Source: Microbacterium sp. AK009 (GTDB taxonomy: Bacteria; Actinomycetota; Actinomycetes; Actinomycetales; Microbacteriaceae). Taken from it: a stretch of 64,000 nucleotides of DNA. The position numbers were made by a program, and so were the translations under genes. How positions within the stretch are numbered: position 1 is the stretch's first letter; every line of letters begins with the position of its first letter. Under the pieces are notes generated by a model that was given only the letters and a program-made list of their open reading frames with translations, was not told the DNA's origin and searched no databases. The DNA lies in contig NZ_JACCCG010000004.1 of NCBI RefSeq assembly GCF_013410955.1, forward strand, positions 62,001-126,000, in the 5' to 3' direction. This document shows, piece by piece, positions 27,133 through 37,232 of the stretch.

Positions 27133-30100
27133 GCCTCCCGTCGTGACACGGCGACCTCGAAGGCGCCGCGGTTGGCGAAGGATCCGGCGTCGAAGCGCGC
27201 GGTGTGCTCAGGCTCGGAATCCGAAGGCCTCGAGCCGCGCGGTCCATACAGACCGTGGGCGACCGCGAGGGTCTCCGTCGCCACCCCGGCCGTGTCGAAG
27301 GCCGACTCCACCGCGACGCGATCGTCGGCCTCATCGAAGGTCAGCCAGAGTTCGATCCGGTCGCTGACCTCGAATCCGGCGGCCTTGCGGGTGTCCTGCA
27401 CCGCACGGATGACGTCGCGGGCCAGGCCCTCGGCCTCCAGCTCGGGCGTGGTCGCGGTGTTCAGCAGCACGAAGCCGCCTCCGGTCAGCAGCGCGATGGC
27501 GGTGCCCTCCGCTGCCCCTCCTGCTTCGAGGGCGAGGTCGTATTCGCCCGGCTCCAAGGCGATCCCGTCGACCACGACGACGCCGTCCTGCTCCTCCCAG
27601 ACGCCCGCCTTGGCGCCGGCGATGACGTGCTGCACCTGCTTGCCCAGGCGCGGGCCCGCCGCGCGCGCGTTGACCGTGAGTCGCTTGCTGATTCCGTAGC
27701 GCTCCGCGACGGAGTCGTCCAGCTCCGCCGTGGCCACCGACTTCACGTTCAGCTCATCGCGCACGATGCCCTCGAACCGGTGCAGGCTTGCCGCGTCGCG
27801 GGTGACGACGGTGAGGCTCGGCAACGGCAGACGCACGCGCAGGCCGTGCTTCTTGCGGAGGGCGTTGGCCACCGAGGAGACCTCCCGGACGGCGTCCATC
27901 GCGTCGCGGATGTCGTCGGCGACGGGGAACGCGCCGGCGTCGGGCCAGTCCTCGAGGTGGACGCTCCGGCCACCGGTGAGACCCTGCCACACCCGCTCGG
28001 ACACGAGCGGGATGAGGGGCGCCGCGACCCGGGTGAGGGTCTCGAGCACCGTGTAGAGGGTGTCGAACGCCTCGGTCGTGCGCGGGTCGTCCGCCGACAC
28101 CCCGGCCCAGAACCGGTCGCGTGAGCGGCGGATGTACCAGTTGGTGAGCACCTCGGCGAAGTCGCGCAGTTTCGCTGCCGCGGACGTCGAATCCAGCCCC
28201 TCCAGGTCGGCGGTCACCCCGCGGATGAGGTCGCCGGTGCGCGCGAGGATGTAGCGATCGAGCACGTCCTGCGAATCGGTGCGCCACGTCGCCTCGTACC
28301 CGCCGGAGGCGTTGGCGTAGGTGGCGAAGAAGTACCACGCGTTCCACAGCGGCAGCAGGAACTCCCGCACCCCGGCTCGGATGCCCTCCTCGGTCACCAC
28401 GAGGTTCCCGCCGCGGAGCACCGGGCTCGCCATGAGGAACCAGCGCATCGCGTCGGACCCGTCACGGTCGAAGACCTCACGGACATCGGGATAGTTGCGC
28501 AGCGACTTGGACATCTTCTGGCCGTCGTTGCCGAGGACGATGCCGTGTGCCGACACGGCCTCGAAGGCGGGCCGGTCGAACAGGGCGGTCGACAGGACGT
28601 GCATCACGTAGAACCACCCGCGGGTCTGCCCGATGTACTCGACGATGAAGTCGGCCGGCGCGTGGGCGTCGAACCACTCCTGATTCTCGAACGGGTAGTG
28701 CACCTGCGCGAACGGCATGGAGCCGGAGTCGAACCAGACGTCCAGCACGTCCTCGATCCGACGCATCGTGCTCCGCCCGGTCGGGTCGTCCGGATTCGGG
28801 CGGGTGAGCTCATCGATGTACGGGCGGTGCAGGTCGATCTCCCCCTCGGGGTTGCGCGGCAGACGACCGAAATCGCGTTCGAGGTCGGCGAGAGATCCGT
28901 AGACGTCGACGCGCGGGTGATCGGGGTCGTCGCTCTTCCACACCGGGATGGGCGAACCCCAGAACCGGTTGCGACTGATCGACCAGTCGCGCGCGCCCTC
29001 GAGCCATTTGCCGAACTGACCGTGTTTGACGTTGTCGGGAACCCAGGTGATCTGCTCGTTCCCGGCGAGCAGCTGCTCCTTGATCGCGGTCACGCGCACG
29101 AACCAGCTCGACACGGCCTTGTAGATCAGAGGGTTGCGGCAGCGCCAGCAGTGGGGATACGAGTGCTCGTAGCTGGCCTCGCGCAGAAGGCGGCCTGCGT
29201 CGCGCAGAAGACGGATGAGCGGACGGTTGGCCTCCATCCACAGCTGCCCTGCGACATCCGTCACGTGGGACAGGAAGCGACCGCCGTCGTCGAGGGACAG
29301 GATCGTGGGGATGCCGACGGTATCGGCGACCCGCTGGTCATCCTCACCGTAGGCGGGAGCCTGGTGGACGATGCCGGTGCCGTCGCTGGTGGTGACGTAG
29401 TCGTCGACGAGGATCTGCCAGGCGTTGTGCGTCCCCCAGGTCTCGGCATCGGCGTAGTAGTCGAAGAGCCGGTCGTAGGCGACGCCCTCGAGCTCCGCCC
29501 CCGTGACCGAGGCATCGACCGCCGCGCGGGCCTCGTCGGCCGTCTCGTATCCGAGGTCCTTGGCATAGCCGGCCAGCAGGTCCTCGGCGAGGAGGTAGCG
29601 GTGGGCGCTCGACTCGACCGCGTCGTCCGGCGTCCCGTCGGGAGAGGTGTGGACGTCCGCGGCACCGCGCGGACCCGCCGGAAGGACGAGGTAACGGATG
29701 TCGGGGCCCACGGCCAGTGCGAGGTTCGTCGGCAGCGTCCAAGGGGTCGTCGTCCAGGCCAGGGCACGGACGGCCGTCAGCCCGAGCGCCTCGGCCTTCG
29801 CCCCGACCAGCGGGAAGGTCACCGTGACGGACGGATCCTGTCGCATCTGGTAGACGTCGTCGTCCATCCGCAGCTCGTGGCTCGACAGCGGAGTCTCATC
29901 ACGCCAGCAGTACGGAAGCACCCGGTAGCCCTCATACGCCAGCCCCTTGTCGTAGAGCGTGCGGAAGGCCCACAGCACCGACTCCATATAGGTCGTGTCG
30001 AGGGTCTTGTACCCACGATCGAAGTCCACCCACCGCGCCTGCCTCGTGACGTAGTCCTGCCACTCCCGGGTGTAGGCGAGAACCGACTCGCGGGCGCGGT

Positions 30101-30491
30101 CGTTGAAGACATCGATGCCCATCGCCTCGATGTCGGCCTTCTCGGTGATGCCGAGCTGCTTCATCGCCTCGAGTTCGGCCGGCAGGCCGTGGGTGTCCCA
30201 GCCGAAGACGCGATCGACCTTCTTGCCCCGCATGGTCTGGAAGCGCGGGAACAGGTCCTTGGCGTACCCGGTAAGAAGATGACCGTAGTGCGGCAGTCCG
30301 TTGGCGAAGGGCGGGCCGTCGTAGAACACCCATTCCTCGGCGCCGTCGCGGCGGGCGACGGACGCGCGGAAGGTGTCGTCCTCACCCCAGAACGCCAGCA
30401 CCTCGTTCTCGATGTCGGGGAACCGCGGGCTCGGAACGACCGCCGCGGGGCCGAAGGAGGCGCCGGAAGGAGTGGGCTTTGGGTAGGTCAT
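27129..30491 (-). CDS. ileS: Isoleucyl-tRNA synthetase
   Basis: Charges tRNA-Ile; 1120 residues, the longer IleS form found in actinobacteria and eukaryotes. HIGH is HYGH at residues 68-71 ([12 protein letters not shown]) and KMSKS is at 659-663. The editing domain contains [20 protein letters not shown], and [25 protein letters not shown] sequence precedes the KMSKS loop. The start is the ATG directly after the T-box leader. The frame is open for another 240 codons upstream through that leader, but those have no coding support. folC follows with a four-base overlap. Confidence 0.97.
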   Translation of the reverse strand: MTYPKPTPSGASFGPAAVVPSPRFPDIENEVLAFWGEDDTFRASVARRDGAEEWVFYDGPPFANGLPHYGHLLTGYAKDLFPRFQTMRGKKVDRVFGWDTHGLPAELEAMKQLGITEKADIEAMGIDVFNDRARESVLAYTREWQDYVTRQARWVDFDRGYKTLDTTYMESVLWAFRTLYDKGLAYEGYRVLPYCWRDETPLSSHELRMDDDVYQMRQDPSVTVTFPLVGAKAEALGLTAVRALAWTTTPWTLPTNLALAVGPDIRYLVLPAGPRGAADVHTSPDGTPDDAVESSAHRYLLAEDLLAGYAKDLGYETADEARAAVDASVTGAELEGVAYDRLFDYYADAETWGTHNAWQILVDDYVTTSDGTGIVHQAPAYGEDDQRVADTVGIPTILSLDDGGRFLSHVTDVAGQLWMEANRPLIRLLRDAGRLLREASYEHSYPHCWRCRNPLIYKAVSSWFVRVTAIKEQLLAGNEQITWVPDNVKHGQFGKWLEGARDWSISRNRFWGSPIPVWKSDDPDHPRVDVYGSLADLERDFGRLPRNPEGEIDLHRPYIDELTRPNPDDPTGRSTMRRIEDVLDVWFDSGSMPFAQVHYPFENQEWFDAHAPADFIVEYIGQTRGWFYVMHVLSTALFDRPAFEAVSAHGIVLGNDGQKMSKSLRNYPDVREVFDRDGSDAMRWFLMASPVLRGGNLVVTEEGIRAGVREFLLPLWNAWYFFATYANASGGYEATWRTDSQDVLDRYILARTGDLIRGVTADLEGLDSTSAAAKLRDFAEVLTNWYIRRSRDRFWAGVSADDPRTTEAFDTLYTVLETLTRVAAPLIPLVSERVWQGLTGGRSVHLEDWPDAGAFPVADDIRDAMDAVREVSSVANALRKKHGLRVRLPLPSLTVVTRDAASLHRFEGIVRDELNVKSVATAELDDSVAERYGISKRLTVNARAAGPRLGKQVQHVIAGAKAGVWEEQDGVVVVDGIALEPGEYDLALEAGGAAEGTAIALLTGGGFVLLNTATTPELEAEGLARDVIRAVQDTRKAAGFEVSDRIELWLTFDEADDRVAVESAFDTAGVATETLAVAHGLYGPRGSRPSDSEPEHTARFDAGSFANRGAFEVAVSRREA

Positions 30492-30687
30492 GTCGTCTCG
30501 CAGTCGTCGGTCGTGCCGGACGCCGGGACGACTCCTCGCGAGCCGCGGTACCACCCTGCTTGCGGGTTTCCCCGCCCCTCTCACAGCGGCTGTGACGGGC
30601 CTGCCCCGCTCGGTTCTACTGGTCCCCGCGGGGACGTTCTTCCGAGTGCTCCCCGGTGATGGCCGGATCGATGCGTGTGCCTCGATC
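30492..30687 (-). promoter_or_regulatory. Translational T-box riboswitch with short stem I, ileS leader
   Basis: The hallmark T-box sequence GGGTGGTACCGCGG lies at 30556-30543. About 115 bases upstream a short stem I (GATCGA/TCGATC, 30687-30666) closes a ten-base loop. ATC at 30672-30670 is the likely isoleucine specifier. Between them are the AGTAGAACCGAGCGGG block and a GCGGG-GAAA-CCCGC hairpin. Downstream, CTCGC and AGTCGTC (with a GAGG bulge) pair with GACGACT and GCGAG (30508-30497), burying the purines just before the ATG. This is a sequestrator rather than a terminator, so control should be at translation. Uncharged tRNA-Ile would open the start, as described for mycobacterial and related ileS T-boxes. 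Confidence 0.92.
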
Positions 30688-30770
30688 ATATCGCTCCCCG
30701 TCCCGCTGAAGGCGGCGGGAATGCCGGAGTGGCCCGCGAGGTTTCTGGACTCGTGCCAGAATCGTCCCCC

Positions 30771-32108
30771 GTGTCCTCTCCTGCCGCATCCGCCCTCGAC
30801 CGCTCCCCCACGCGACGCGTGGCGTGGGCGTCCATGGTCGGAACCTCGCTCGAATCGTTCGACTTCTACCTCTTCGCCTACTTCTCGGCGTTCTTCGTCG
30901 GACCTCTCTTCTTCGAGCCCCTCGGCGCCGTCGGCGGCACGGCGCTGTCGTTCCTCACCATCGCGGTCGCCTTCGTCGTCCGCCCGGTCGGCGCGCTGAT
31001 CTTCGGGTATCTCGGCGATCGTCTCGGGCGGCGCACGACACTGCTGTGGACGGTCGGCATCATGGGTGTGGCGACCGGTCTGATCGGTCTTCTTCCGACC
31101 TATGCCCAGGCAGGATGGCTCGGAGCGGTGCTGCTGGTCACGCTCCGCATCGCGCAGGGGCTTTCTCTGGGGGGCGAGTGGGGCGGGTCGATCCTCATCG
31201 CCACGGAGCACTCCTCGCCGGTCAAGCGCGCCTTCTACGCCGCGATTCCGCAGTTGGGTTCACCCGTCGGCTCCATCCTGTCCGCCGCGGTGTTCATCGT
31301 GCTGACCCTGGTCCTCCCCACGGAGGAGCTGGCGGCGTGGGGCTGGCGGATCCCGTTCCTCCTGGCCCTGCCGCTGCTGCTGGTGTCACTGTATCTGCGC
31401 TGGTCGATCTCCGAGACCCCGGTGTTCGAGGGCCTCGTGGCCGAGGGGCGGCGTGACCGCACGCCGGTGCTGTCGATGCTCCGCCAGCGCCCGGCGGCTC
31501 TCGTGACCGCCATCGGTGCGGCCCTCCTGGGCATCGGGTCGTACTCGCTGATGAACACCTACACCATCAGCTACGGCACGGCCCAGCTCGGCTTCAGCTA
31601 TCAAGATCTCCTCGTCGCGACGACCGTCGGTGGCCTGCTGCAGCTGGTCACCATTCCGCTCTTCGGCGTGTGGGCGGCGCGCATCGGGTCGGCGAGGGTG
31701 GTGGCCGCCGGCGCCCTGGGCACGCTCCTCATCACGTTCCCGATGTACTTCCTCCTACAGTTCTCCTCGTTTCCGGTCCTCGTGGCCACGATGATCATTG
31801 GCGGCATCCTGCCGACCATGTCGTGGGCGGCCCTGGGCGGTCTCATGAACGAGCTGTTCCCGGACCGGTTCCGCTATTCGGCCCTGTCGTTCGCGTACGC
31901 CCTCGCCGCGACGATCAGCGGCTTCGTGCCTTCGCTCACGTTCGAGCTCGGCCGGGTGACGGCCAATGCCTGGTGGCACCCCGGCGTCATCCTCGCCGTG
32001 ATGTCGGGGGTGACGCTCGTGGCCGCCGTCGCGGCCGGGGCGATGATCGCCCGGCGACCGGTCAGCGACCGCGAGGTGGCCCCCGAGGAGCTGGTGTCGG
32101 CCCGATAG
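30771..32108 (+). CDS. MFS transporter, metabolite:H+ symporter (MHS) type
   Basis: A 445-residue twelve-helix transporter. The MHS signature regions are visible: [21 protein letters not shown] in helix 1, [15 protein letters not shown] in the cytoplasmic loop 2-3 and [21 protein letters not shown] in helices 4-5. [18 protein letters not shown] comes later. Relatives take up dicarboxylates, betaine/proline or aromatic acids with protons; the substrate here is not predictable. The GTG eight bases after CAGAAT is chosen as a leaderless start. A GTG 18 bases further upstream is possible, and a still longer reading overlaps the T-box and is rejected. Confidence 0.88.
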   Translation: MSSPAASALDRSPTRRVAWASMVGTSLESFDFYLFAYFSAFFVGPLFFEPLGAVGGTALSFLTIAVAFVVRPVGALIFGYLGDRLGRRTTLLWTVGIMGVATGLIGLLPTYAQAGWLGAVLLVTLRIAQGLSLGGEWGGSILIATEHSSPVKRAFYAAIPQLGSPVGSILSAAVFIVLTLVLPTEELAAWGWRIPFLLALPLLLVSLYLRWSISETPVFEGLVAEGRRDRTPVLSMLRQRPAALVTAIGAALLGIGSYSLMNTYTISYGTAQLGFSYQDLLVATTVGGLLQLVTIPLFGVWAARIGSARVVAAGALGTLLITFPMYFLLQFSSFPVLVATMIIGGILPTMSWAALGGLMNELFPDRFRYSALSFAYALAATISGFVPSLTFELGRVTANAWWHPGVILAVMSGVTLVAAVAAGAMIARRPVSDREVAPEELVSAR

Positions 32109-32111
32109 AAT
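32106..32111 (+). promoter_or_regulatory. valS -10 element overlapping the upstream stop codon
   Basis: TAGAAT begins with the TAG stop of the transporter gene. Transcription would start near 32118 and give a leader of about 54 bases with a GAGGAG ribosome binding site before valS. No clear -35 is seen and the leader holds no T-box. Confidence 0.5.
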
Positions 32112-32171
32112 CGGGCGGACCCACACTCAGGCACGCTCACACAGTGCCGCACATAGCGCCGAGGAGACACC

Positions 32172-34760
32172 ATGGCCACCATTCCCGACAAGCCCGCGCT
32201 CGAGGGGCTGGAGAAGACCTGGGACCAGCGGTGGACCGCGGCGGGAACCTACGCGTTCGACCGGGTCCGCGCCGCTGAAGTAGGGCGCGACGGCATCTAC
32301 AGCATCGACACCCCGCCCCCCACCGCGTCGGGGAGCCTGCACATCGGCCACGTCTTCAGCTACACCCACACCGATGTCAAGGTCCGCTTCGAGCGGATGC
32401 GCGGCAAGGTCGTATTCTACCCGATGGGGTGGGACGACAACGGTCTGCCCACGGAACGCCGCGTCCAGAACTACTACGGCGTCCGGTGCGACCCGAACCT
32501 GCCGTACGACCCGGACTTCACTCCGCCGTACGAGGGCGGCGACAACAAGTCGTCGCGCGCGGCGGATCAGATCCCGATCAGCCGTCGCAACTTCATCGAG
32601 CTCTGCGAGAAGCTCACCGTCGAAGATGAGAAGCACTTCGAGGCGCTCTGGCGAGACCTCGGTCTGAGCGTCGACTGGACCCAGACGTATCGCACGATCT
32701 CCGACGAGACGATGCGCACAAGTCAGCTCGCGTTCCTCCGCAACATCGAGCGGGGCGAGGCCTATCAGGCACTCGCGCCCACCCTGTGGGACATCGACTT
32801 CCGCTCGGCGATCGCGCAGGCCGAGCTCGAGGATCGCGAGCAGCCGGCCGCCTACCACCGGGTCGCCTTCCATCGCACCGACGGCAGTGGCGACATCCAC
32901 ATCGAGACCACCCGTCCCGAGCTCCTCCCCGCCTGCGTCGCGCTCGTGGCGCACCCCGACGACGAGCGCTACCGCGACGTGTTCGGCACGACGGTGCGGA
33001 CGCCGCTGTTCGACGTCGAGGTGCCGGTGCTCTCCCACCCGCTCGCCCAGCCCGACAAGGGATCGGGCATCGCGATGATCTGCACCTTCGGCGACGTGAC
33101 CGACATCATCTGGTGGCGCGAGCTCGATCTCCCGAACCGCACGATCCTCGGCCAGGACGGCCGGGTGATCGCCGAGGCTCCCGAGGTCATCACGTCGGAG
33201 GGAGGCTCGTCGGCGTATGCCGAGCTTGCCGGGAAGACCGTCTTCAGCGCGAAGAAGCGCATGGTCGAGCTCCTGAAGGAGTCGGGAGAGCTCATCGGCG
33301 AGCCGCGGCCCTTCACCCACCCGGTGAAGTTCTACGAGAAGGGCGACCGCCCGCTGGAGATCGTCTCGACCCGCCAGTGGTACATCCGCAACGGCGCCCG
33401 CGACGCGGCGCTGCGCGACCGGCTGATCTCGCTCGGACGGGAGCTGAGGTGGCATCCCGATTTCATGCGCGTGCGGTACGAGAACTGGACCAACGGGCTC
33501 ACCGGCGACTGGCTGGTGTCACGCCAGCGCTTCTTCGGCGTGCCGATCCCCGTCTGGTACGGCCTGGATGCGGACGGCAACCGCGACTACGACCGGGTGA
33601 TCGTCCCCGAGGTCTCGCAGCTGCCGGTGGACCCGACCATCGACGTCCCCACGGGATTCACCGCCGACCAGCGCGGCGTGCCCGGCGGCTTCGAGGGCGA
33701 GCAGGACATCTTCGACACCTGGGCCACCTCGTCCCTGACTCCTCAGCTCGCCGGCGGGTGGGAGCGGGATCCGGAGCTCTGGGATCTGGTCTCGCCGTTC
33801 GACCTGCGCCCGCAGGGCCAGGACATCATCCGCACCTGGCTGTTCTCCACGATGCTCCGCAGCGCGTTGGAGGACGGCCGGTCGCCCTGGCGGACGGCCG
33901 CCATCTCGGGCTTCATCGTCGACCCCGACCGCAAGAAGATGTCGAAATCCAAGGGCAACGTCGTCACCCCCGCCGACATCCTTGCCCAGCACGGGTCCGA
34001 CGCCGTCCGCTACTGGGCGGCCTCCAGCAGGCTGGGCACCGACGCCGCGTTCGATCCGCAGAACCCCACGCAGATCAAGATCGGCAGGCGACTGGCCATC
34101 AAGATCCTGAACGCGGCGAAGTTCGTGCTGTCGTTCCCGGTGCCCGAGTCCGCCGAGATCACCCACCCCCTGGATGCCAGCATGCTGGCGACCCTCGACC
34201 GGGTCGTCGACGACGCGACGGCGGCGTGGGAGGCCTACGACCACGCCCGGGCGCTGGAGATCACCGAATCGTTCTTCTGGACCTTCTGCGACGACTACCT
34301 CGAGCTGGTCAAGGAGCGTGCGTACGACCGATCCACGGCGGGTGGCGCCTCTGCGGCGCTCGCTCTGAGACAGGCATTGAGCACCCTGCTGCGACTGTTC
34401 GCCCCCGTGCTCTCCTTCGCCACGGAGGAGGCCTGGTCGTGGTTCAACGACGGCTCGGTCCACCTCGCCGGCTGGCCCCAGTCGCAGTCGCAGGCGCCGT
34501 CGCAGTCGATCGACGGCGACCCTCGCGTGCTCTCAGCCGTGGGCGATGCCCTCATCGGCATCCGCCGCGCCAAGACCGAGGCGAAGGTCTCGCAGAAGAC
34601 CGCCGTGGCCGAGCTGACCATCCAGGCGCCGTCCGAGATAACCGAGCTCCTCCGTCTCGCCGAGGACGACCTGAAGGCGGTGGGTCGGGTCGCCCGGATC
34701 AGGTACGCCGGCGGCACGGAGACGGTCGTCACCGACATCCACTTCGCCGAGGAGGCCTGA
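32172..34760 (+). CDS. valS: Valyl-tRNA synthetase
   Basis: Charges tRNA-Val; 862 residues, normal for actinobacteria. HIGH is at residues 57-60 (TPPPTASGSLHIGH) and KMSKS at 589-593 ([11 protein letters not shown]). VVFYPMGWDDNGLPTERRVQ and the later FDTWATSSLTPQL fit ValS rather than IleS. The C-terminal coiled-coil arm of E. coli ValS looks absent or very short: the last helical region ends soon after EAKVSQKTAVAELTIQAP. GAGGAG lies seven bases before the ATG. A small gene follows after one base. Confidence 0.97.
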   Translation: MATIPDKPALEGLEKTWDQRWTAAGTYAFDRVRAAEVGRDGIYSIDTPPPTASGSLHIGHVFSYTHTDVKVRFERMRGKVVFYPMGWDDNGLPTERRVQNYYGVRCDPNLPYDPDFTPPYEGGDNKSSRAADQIPISRRNFIELCEKLTVEDEKHFEALWRDLGLSVDWTQTYRTISDETMRTSQLAFLRNIERGEAYQALAPTLWDIDFRSAIAQAELEDREQPAAYHRVAFHRTDGSGDIHIETTRPELLPACVALVAHPDDERYRDVFGTTVRTPLFDVEVPVLSHPLAQPDKGSGIAMICTFGDVTDIIWWRELDLPNRTILGQDGRVIAEAPEVITSEGGSSAYAELAGKTVFSAKKRMVELLKESGELIGEPRPFTHPVKFYEKGDRPLEIVSTRQWYIRNGARDAALRDRLISLGRELRWHPDFMRVRYENWTNGLTGDWLVSRQRFFGVPIPVWYGLDADGNRDYDRVIVPEVSQLPVDPTIDVPTGFTADQRGVPGGFEGEQDIFDTWATSSLTPQLAGGWERDPELWDLVSPFDLRPQGQDIIRTWLFSTMLRSALEDGRSPWRTAAISGFIVDPDRKKMSKSKGNVVTPADILAQHGSDAVRYWAASSRLGTDAAFDPQNPTQIKIGRRLAIKILNAAKFVLSFPVPESAEITHPLDASMLATLDRVVDDATAAWEAYDHARALEITESFFWTFCDDYLELVKERAYDRSTAGGASAALALRQALSTLLRLFAPVLSFATEEAWSWFNDGSVHLAGWPQSQSQAPSQSIDGDPRVLSAVGDALIGIRRAKTEAKVSQKTAVAELTIQAPSEITELLRLAEDDLKAVGRVARIRYAGGTETVVTDIHFAEEA

Positions 34761-34761
34761 C

Positions 34762-35001
34762 ATGCAGCTGGGAACGCGATGGACGTCCGGGGATGAGCCT
34801 CCCGCCTCGGTGCCGCCCGCGGTCGCCGCGGCTGTTCGTTCCGTCGACGCGACTTTCGGCTCTGCCGGTCCGCGCCCGCGGTGGACGTTGACATGGCTGG
34901 AAGGTCGGCCGATCGCCGAACTCGACAGCGGTGTGATCGTCGAGCTCGACGCGGACGGGACCGCGGTGGTGCGTCACGACGACGAGGTCGAGTTCGGCTG
35001 A
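34762..35001 (+). CDS. Small acidic hypothetical protein coupled to valS (79 aa)
   Basis: No family recognised. The sequence suggests a small beta-rich domain ([40 protein letters not shown]) with an acidic end. The ATG stands one base after the valS stop, with GAGGAGG inside the valS 3' end as ribosome binding site, so it is translated with valS. Its last 28 bases overlap the 3' end of the convergent MFS gene. Confidence 0.72.
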   Translation: MQLGTRWTSGDEPPASVPPAVAAAVRSVDATFGSAGPRPRWTLTWLEGRPIAELDSGVIVELDADGTAVVRHDDEVEFG

Positions 35002-36296
35002 GCCGCCTCCGCGCCTGCGGACACGCGCAGGGGCAGGGGGCCGGTCTGCCGGCTCGCCGCGAGGATGAGGCGCGCCGCCACGGCGGTCGCCACCAGTGTC
35101 ACCCCCGCAGCGATGACGTACGGCAGCCTCAGGTCGACGCGGGCGACGAGCCCGCCGGCGAGGGTGGCGATCGGGAACAGTCCCCAGGTGAGGCTGCGGA
35201 TGACGCCGAGGACGCGTCCGAAGATGTCGCCCGGGACGATCAGTTGCCGGAGGGCCCCCCAGGGGACATTCCAGGTGGACACAGCGAAGGCCATGAGCGC
35301 GTAGAAGACCACCGCGAGGACGACCCCCGGCGCCACCGCGACGAACGCCAGGCTGACCGCGGCCAGGAGGTTGGCGCTGAGCATCACGGCGCCTCGGCCG
35401 AACCTGTCGACCAGGAGCGGTGCGACGAGAGAACCTGCAAGAGCGCCGACCCCGATGCCGGCGGTCACGAATCCGATGGCAGCCGCCGGGACCCCCTGGA
35501 TGTCCAGGAAATACAGGATCGTCGCCGCCTGCGCGAAGGAGAAGGCCGACCCCACCACGGAGGTGAAGATCACCAGGGCACGGAGGTAGCGATGGTGCCA
35601 GAGATATGACAGGGCCGTGCGCGTCGAGATCGGCGCGGCGGGTCGAGTCTCGTCTGACGTTCGACGGGGTCGCGCCGCGGCCGCGGGCAGGAGCAGGGCG
35701 AGGATGATCGGCACCAGGTAACCGAACGCGCCGAGCCAGAGCGGCAGAGCCAAGGCCACGGCGAAGAGCACGCCCGCCACCGGTTGTGCCAGGAAACTGT
35801 CGATGGTGATCTGCGCAGCCTGCACACGTCCGTTGGCACGATCCAGACCGCTGTGCGGCACGAGCGCGGGGATGACGGCGTTCGTGGCATTGTCGAACAG
35901 CGTCTCCCCCAGCCCGAAGACGAGCACGCCGGCGAACAGCGCCCAGATCGTCAGCTGATCGGTGACCGTGAGGATGGCGAGAGCGACCGCGGCGACACCG
36001 CGGAGGGTGTTGGCCGCGGCCATGATGATGCGCCGGTCGAAGCGGTCCACCAGCACGCCGGCCGGAAGGCCGAACACCAGCCAGGGCAGGAACGCCAGGG
36101 CGCCGATGGCGGCGATCGCCAGCGGGTCGGTCGTCAGCGTCGTCGCGATGAGCGGCACGGCGGTGCGGCCGAGCCCATCCGCCAGGTTGCTGAAGGCCGC
36201 GGCGGTCCACAATCGACCGAAGTCCCGGCCGAGGGTCGGGCGCCGCGGCGGGACCGGTCCGAGGTCGGGGATGATCTCGGACCTCGTGTCGGTCAC
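34974..36296 (-). CDS. MFS transporter (drug/siderophore exporter-like)
   Basis: A 440-residue twelve-helix protein of the DHA3/EntS-like branch. Landmarks are [21 protein letters not shown] at the start, [15 protein letters not shown] in loop 2-3, and [20 protein letters not shown]. The central loop is Arg-rich, then [37 protein letters not shown] is typical of this branch. The GTG start lies three bases after the stop of the 69-codon gene, and the operon is headed by a winged-helix regulator. This makes a ligand-induced efflux pump likely; the ligand is unknown. Confidence 0.88.
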   Translation of the reverse strand: MTDTRSEIIPDLGPVPPRRPTLGRDFGRLWTAAAFSNLADGLGRTAVPLIATTLTTDPLAIAAIGALAFLPWLVFGLPAGVLVDRFDRRIIMAAANTLRGVAAVALAILTVTDQLTIWALFAGVLVFGLGETLFDNATNAVIPALVPHSGLDRANGRVQAAQITIDSFLAQPVAGVLFAVALALPLWLGAFGYLVPIILALLLPAAAARPRRTSDETRPAAPISTRTALSYLWHHRYLRALVIFTSVVGSAFSFAQAATILYFLDIQGVPAAAIGFVTAGIGVGALAGSLVAPLLVDRFGRGAVMLSANLLAAVSLAFVAVAPGVVLAVVFYALMAFAVSTWNVPWGALRQLIVPGDIFGRVLGVIRSLTWGLFPIATLAGGLVARVDLRLPYVIAAGVTLVATAVAARLILAASRQTGPLPLRVSAGAEAAQPNSTSSS

Positions 36297-36299
36297 GGA

Positions 36300-36509
36300 T
36301 CAGCCCGGGAAGAGGCCGATCGCGCCGCGCGCGACAGCCCGCTGACGGCGGTCGGCGGCGGCGGCGAGCACCGCGGCGCTTCGCCGGCCGACCGGGTCGG
36401 TACGGCGTTGGACGCGGCGGGCCACGGCGCCCCGGGCCGCGTCCGCGGCGACGAGGATCAGGCGCTCGACGCCGGTGGTTGCGGGAACGAGGGTGGTGAG
36501 TGTGGTCAT
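36300..36509 (-). CDS. Small basic hypothetical protein in regulator-MFS operon (69 aa)
   Basis: Not recognised. It is Ala/Arg-rich (ADAARGAVARRVQRRTDPVG) and predicted mostly helical, with a hydrophobic start (TTLVPATTGVERLILVAADA). Support for translation is strong: its ATG overlaps the regulator stop (ATGA) and has a near-perfect GGAGG six bases upstream. It ends three bases before the MFS start. It may be a small pump accessory protein or simply a coupling cistron. Confidence 0.7.
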   Translation of the reverse strand: MTTLTTLVPATTGVERLILVAADAARGAVARRVQRRTDPVGRRSAAVLAAAADRRQRAVARGAIGLFPG

Positions 36510-37141
36510 GAGACACCTCCGATGTCGGGAAGCGGGAAGACATCCGCGCGGATCGTGACAGGTCGCACGTCGTCGCCCTCCTGGTTGCGGTAGCGCGCCA
36601 CGGTCTCGTCGATGATCGCCATGATGCGGTGGGTGAGTTCAGCGCTCTGGGCCGGAGTGAGGCGCGCGGTCGCCGTCGAGATGAGGCTCGCGTCCTTCCA
36701 TTCGTCGTCCTCCAGCCCGATCGCGTGATCGTGGAAGTCGAGGAGAGCCTGCTGACGAAGGCGGAAGAACTCGCTGGTGACGAGTTGGGTGACCGCGCGC
36801 GCGGCCGGGGTCTTCGCCGCGCCGGCGGCGCTCATCGACACACCCCCGACCGGCCGTTCCCACCAGCGCTCGCGGCCGGTCCCCTGCCCGGAACGCTCCC
36901 GGATGAGATCCTGCTTGGCGAGCGCGCGCAGGTGGTAGCTCGTGGAGCCCGTCGACTCGCCCAGTCGTTCTGCCAGCGAACTGGCCGTCTGCGGACCGTA
37001 CTGGCTGAGGATGTCGTAGATCTTCACGCGGAGCGGATGGGCGAGGGCACGAAGAGCCGCCGCGTCGAGCACGCGATCGTTCGCGTGGTGGGCCTCGACC
37101 CGTGCCGCGGCGTCCGCTTCGTGTTCGAAGGAGCTGCTCAT
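36506..37141 (-). CDS. ArsR-like winged-helix transcriptional regulator
   Basis: A 211-residue regulator. The N-terminal winged helix spans about residues 25-95: LRALAHPLRVKIYDILSQYG, then SLAERLGESTGSTSYHLRAL as recognition region and a wing with RERSGQGTGRERWWER. The C-terminal half is helical and may bind the inducer. The family usually represses its own operon. The ATG lies six bases after TAATCT, and a matching -35 plus an inverted repeat stand just upstream. It is followed by the 69-aa gene and the MFS gene, all coupled. Confidence 0.9.
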   Translation of the reverse strand: MSSSFEHEADAAARVEAHHANDRVLDAAALRALAHPLRVKIYDILSQYGPQTASSLAERLGESTGSTSYHLRALAKQDLIRERSGQGTGRERWWERPVGGVSMSAAGAAKTPAARAVTQLVTSEFFRLRQQALLDFHDHAIGLEDDEWKDASLISTATARLTPAQSAELTHRIMAIIDETVARYRNQEGDDVRPVTIRADVFPLPDIGGVS

Positions 37142-37232
37142 GCGATCAGATTAGCTATGCAAAGGGTTCTTTGCAAGCAGGAGTTTGCAAAGAAGTCGTT
37201 GCAGCCTTGCCCACCTCGCTTAGGGTGGAGGG
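37142..37232. promoter_or_regulatory. Divergent promoters with candidate operator, regulator operon / M3 peptidase
   Basis: Minus strand: TTGCAA (37176-37171), 17 bases, TAATCT (37153-37148), six bases, regulator ATG. An inverted repeat TGCAAAG-GGTT-CTTTGCA (37158-37175) fills the spacer and runs into the -35. A second TTTGCAAAG copy lies at 37184-37192. Plus strand: TAGGGT (37221-37226), six bases, ATG of the peptidase gene, with TTGCAG about 16 bases upstream. Binding of the regulator to these repeats would shut its own promoter and could touch the peptidase promoter too. Confidence 0.65.

Noticed and set aside
30675..30770. Longer start for the MHS transporter
   Set aside because: The upstream part overlaps stem I of the T-box and lacks coding character; the GTG after CAGAAT fits better.
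30492..31211. N-terminal extension of ileS by about 240 codons
   Set aside because: The extension runs through the T-box leader and the divergent transporter gene; the ATG after the leader gives the family N-terminus.
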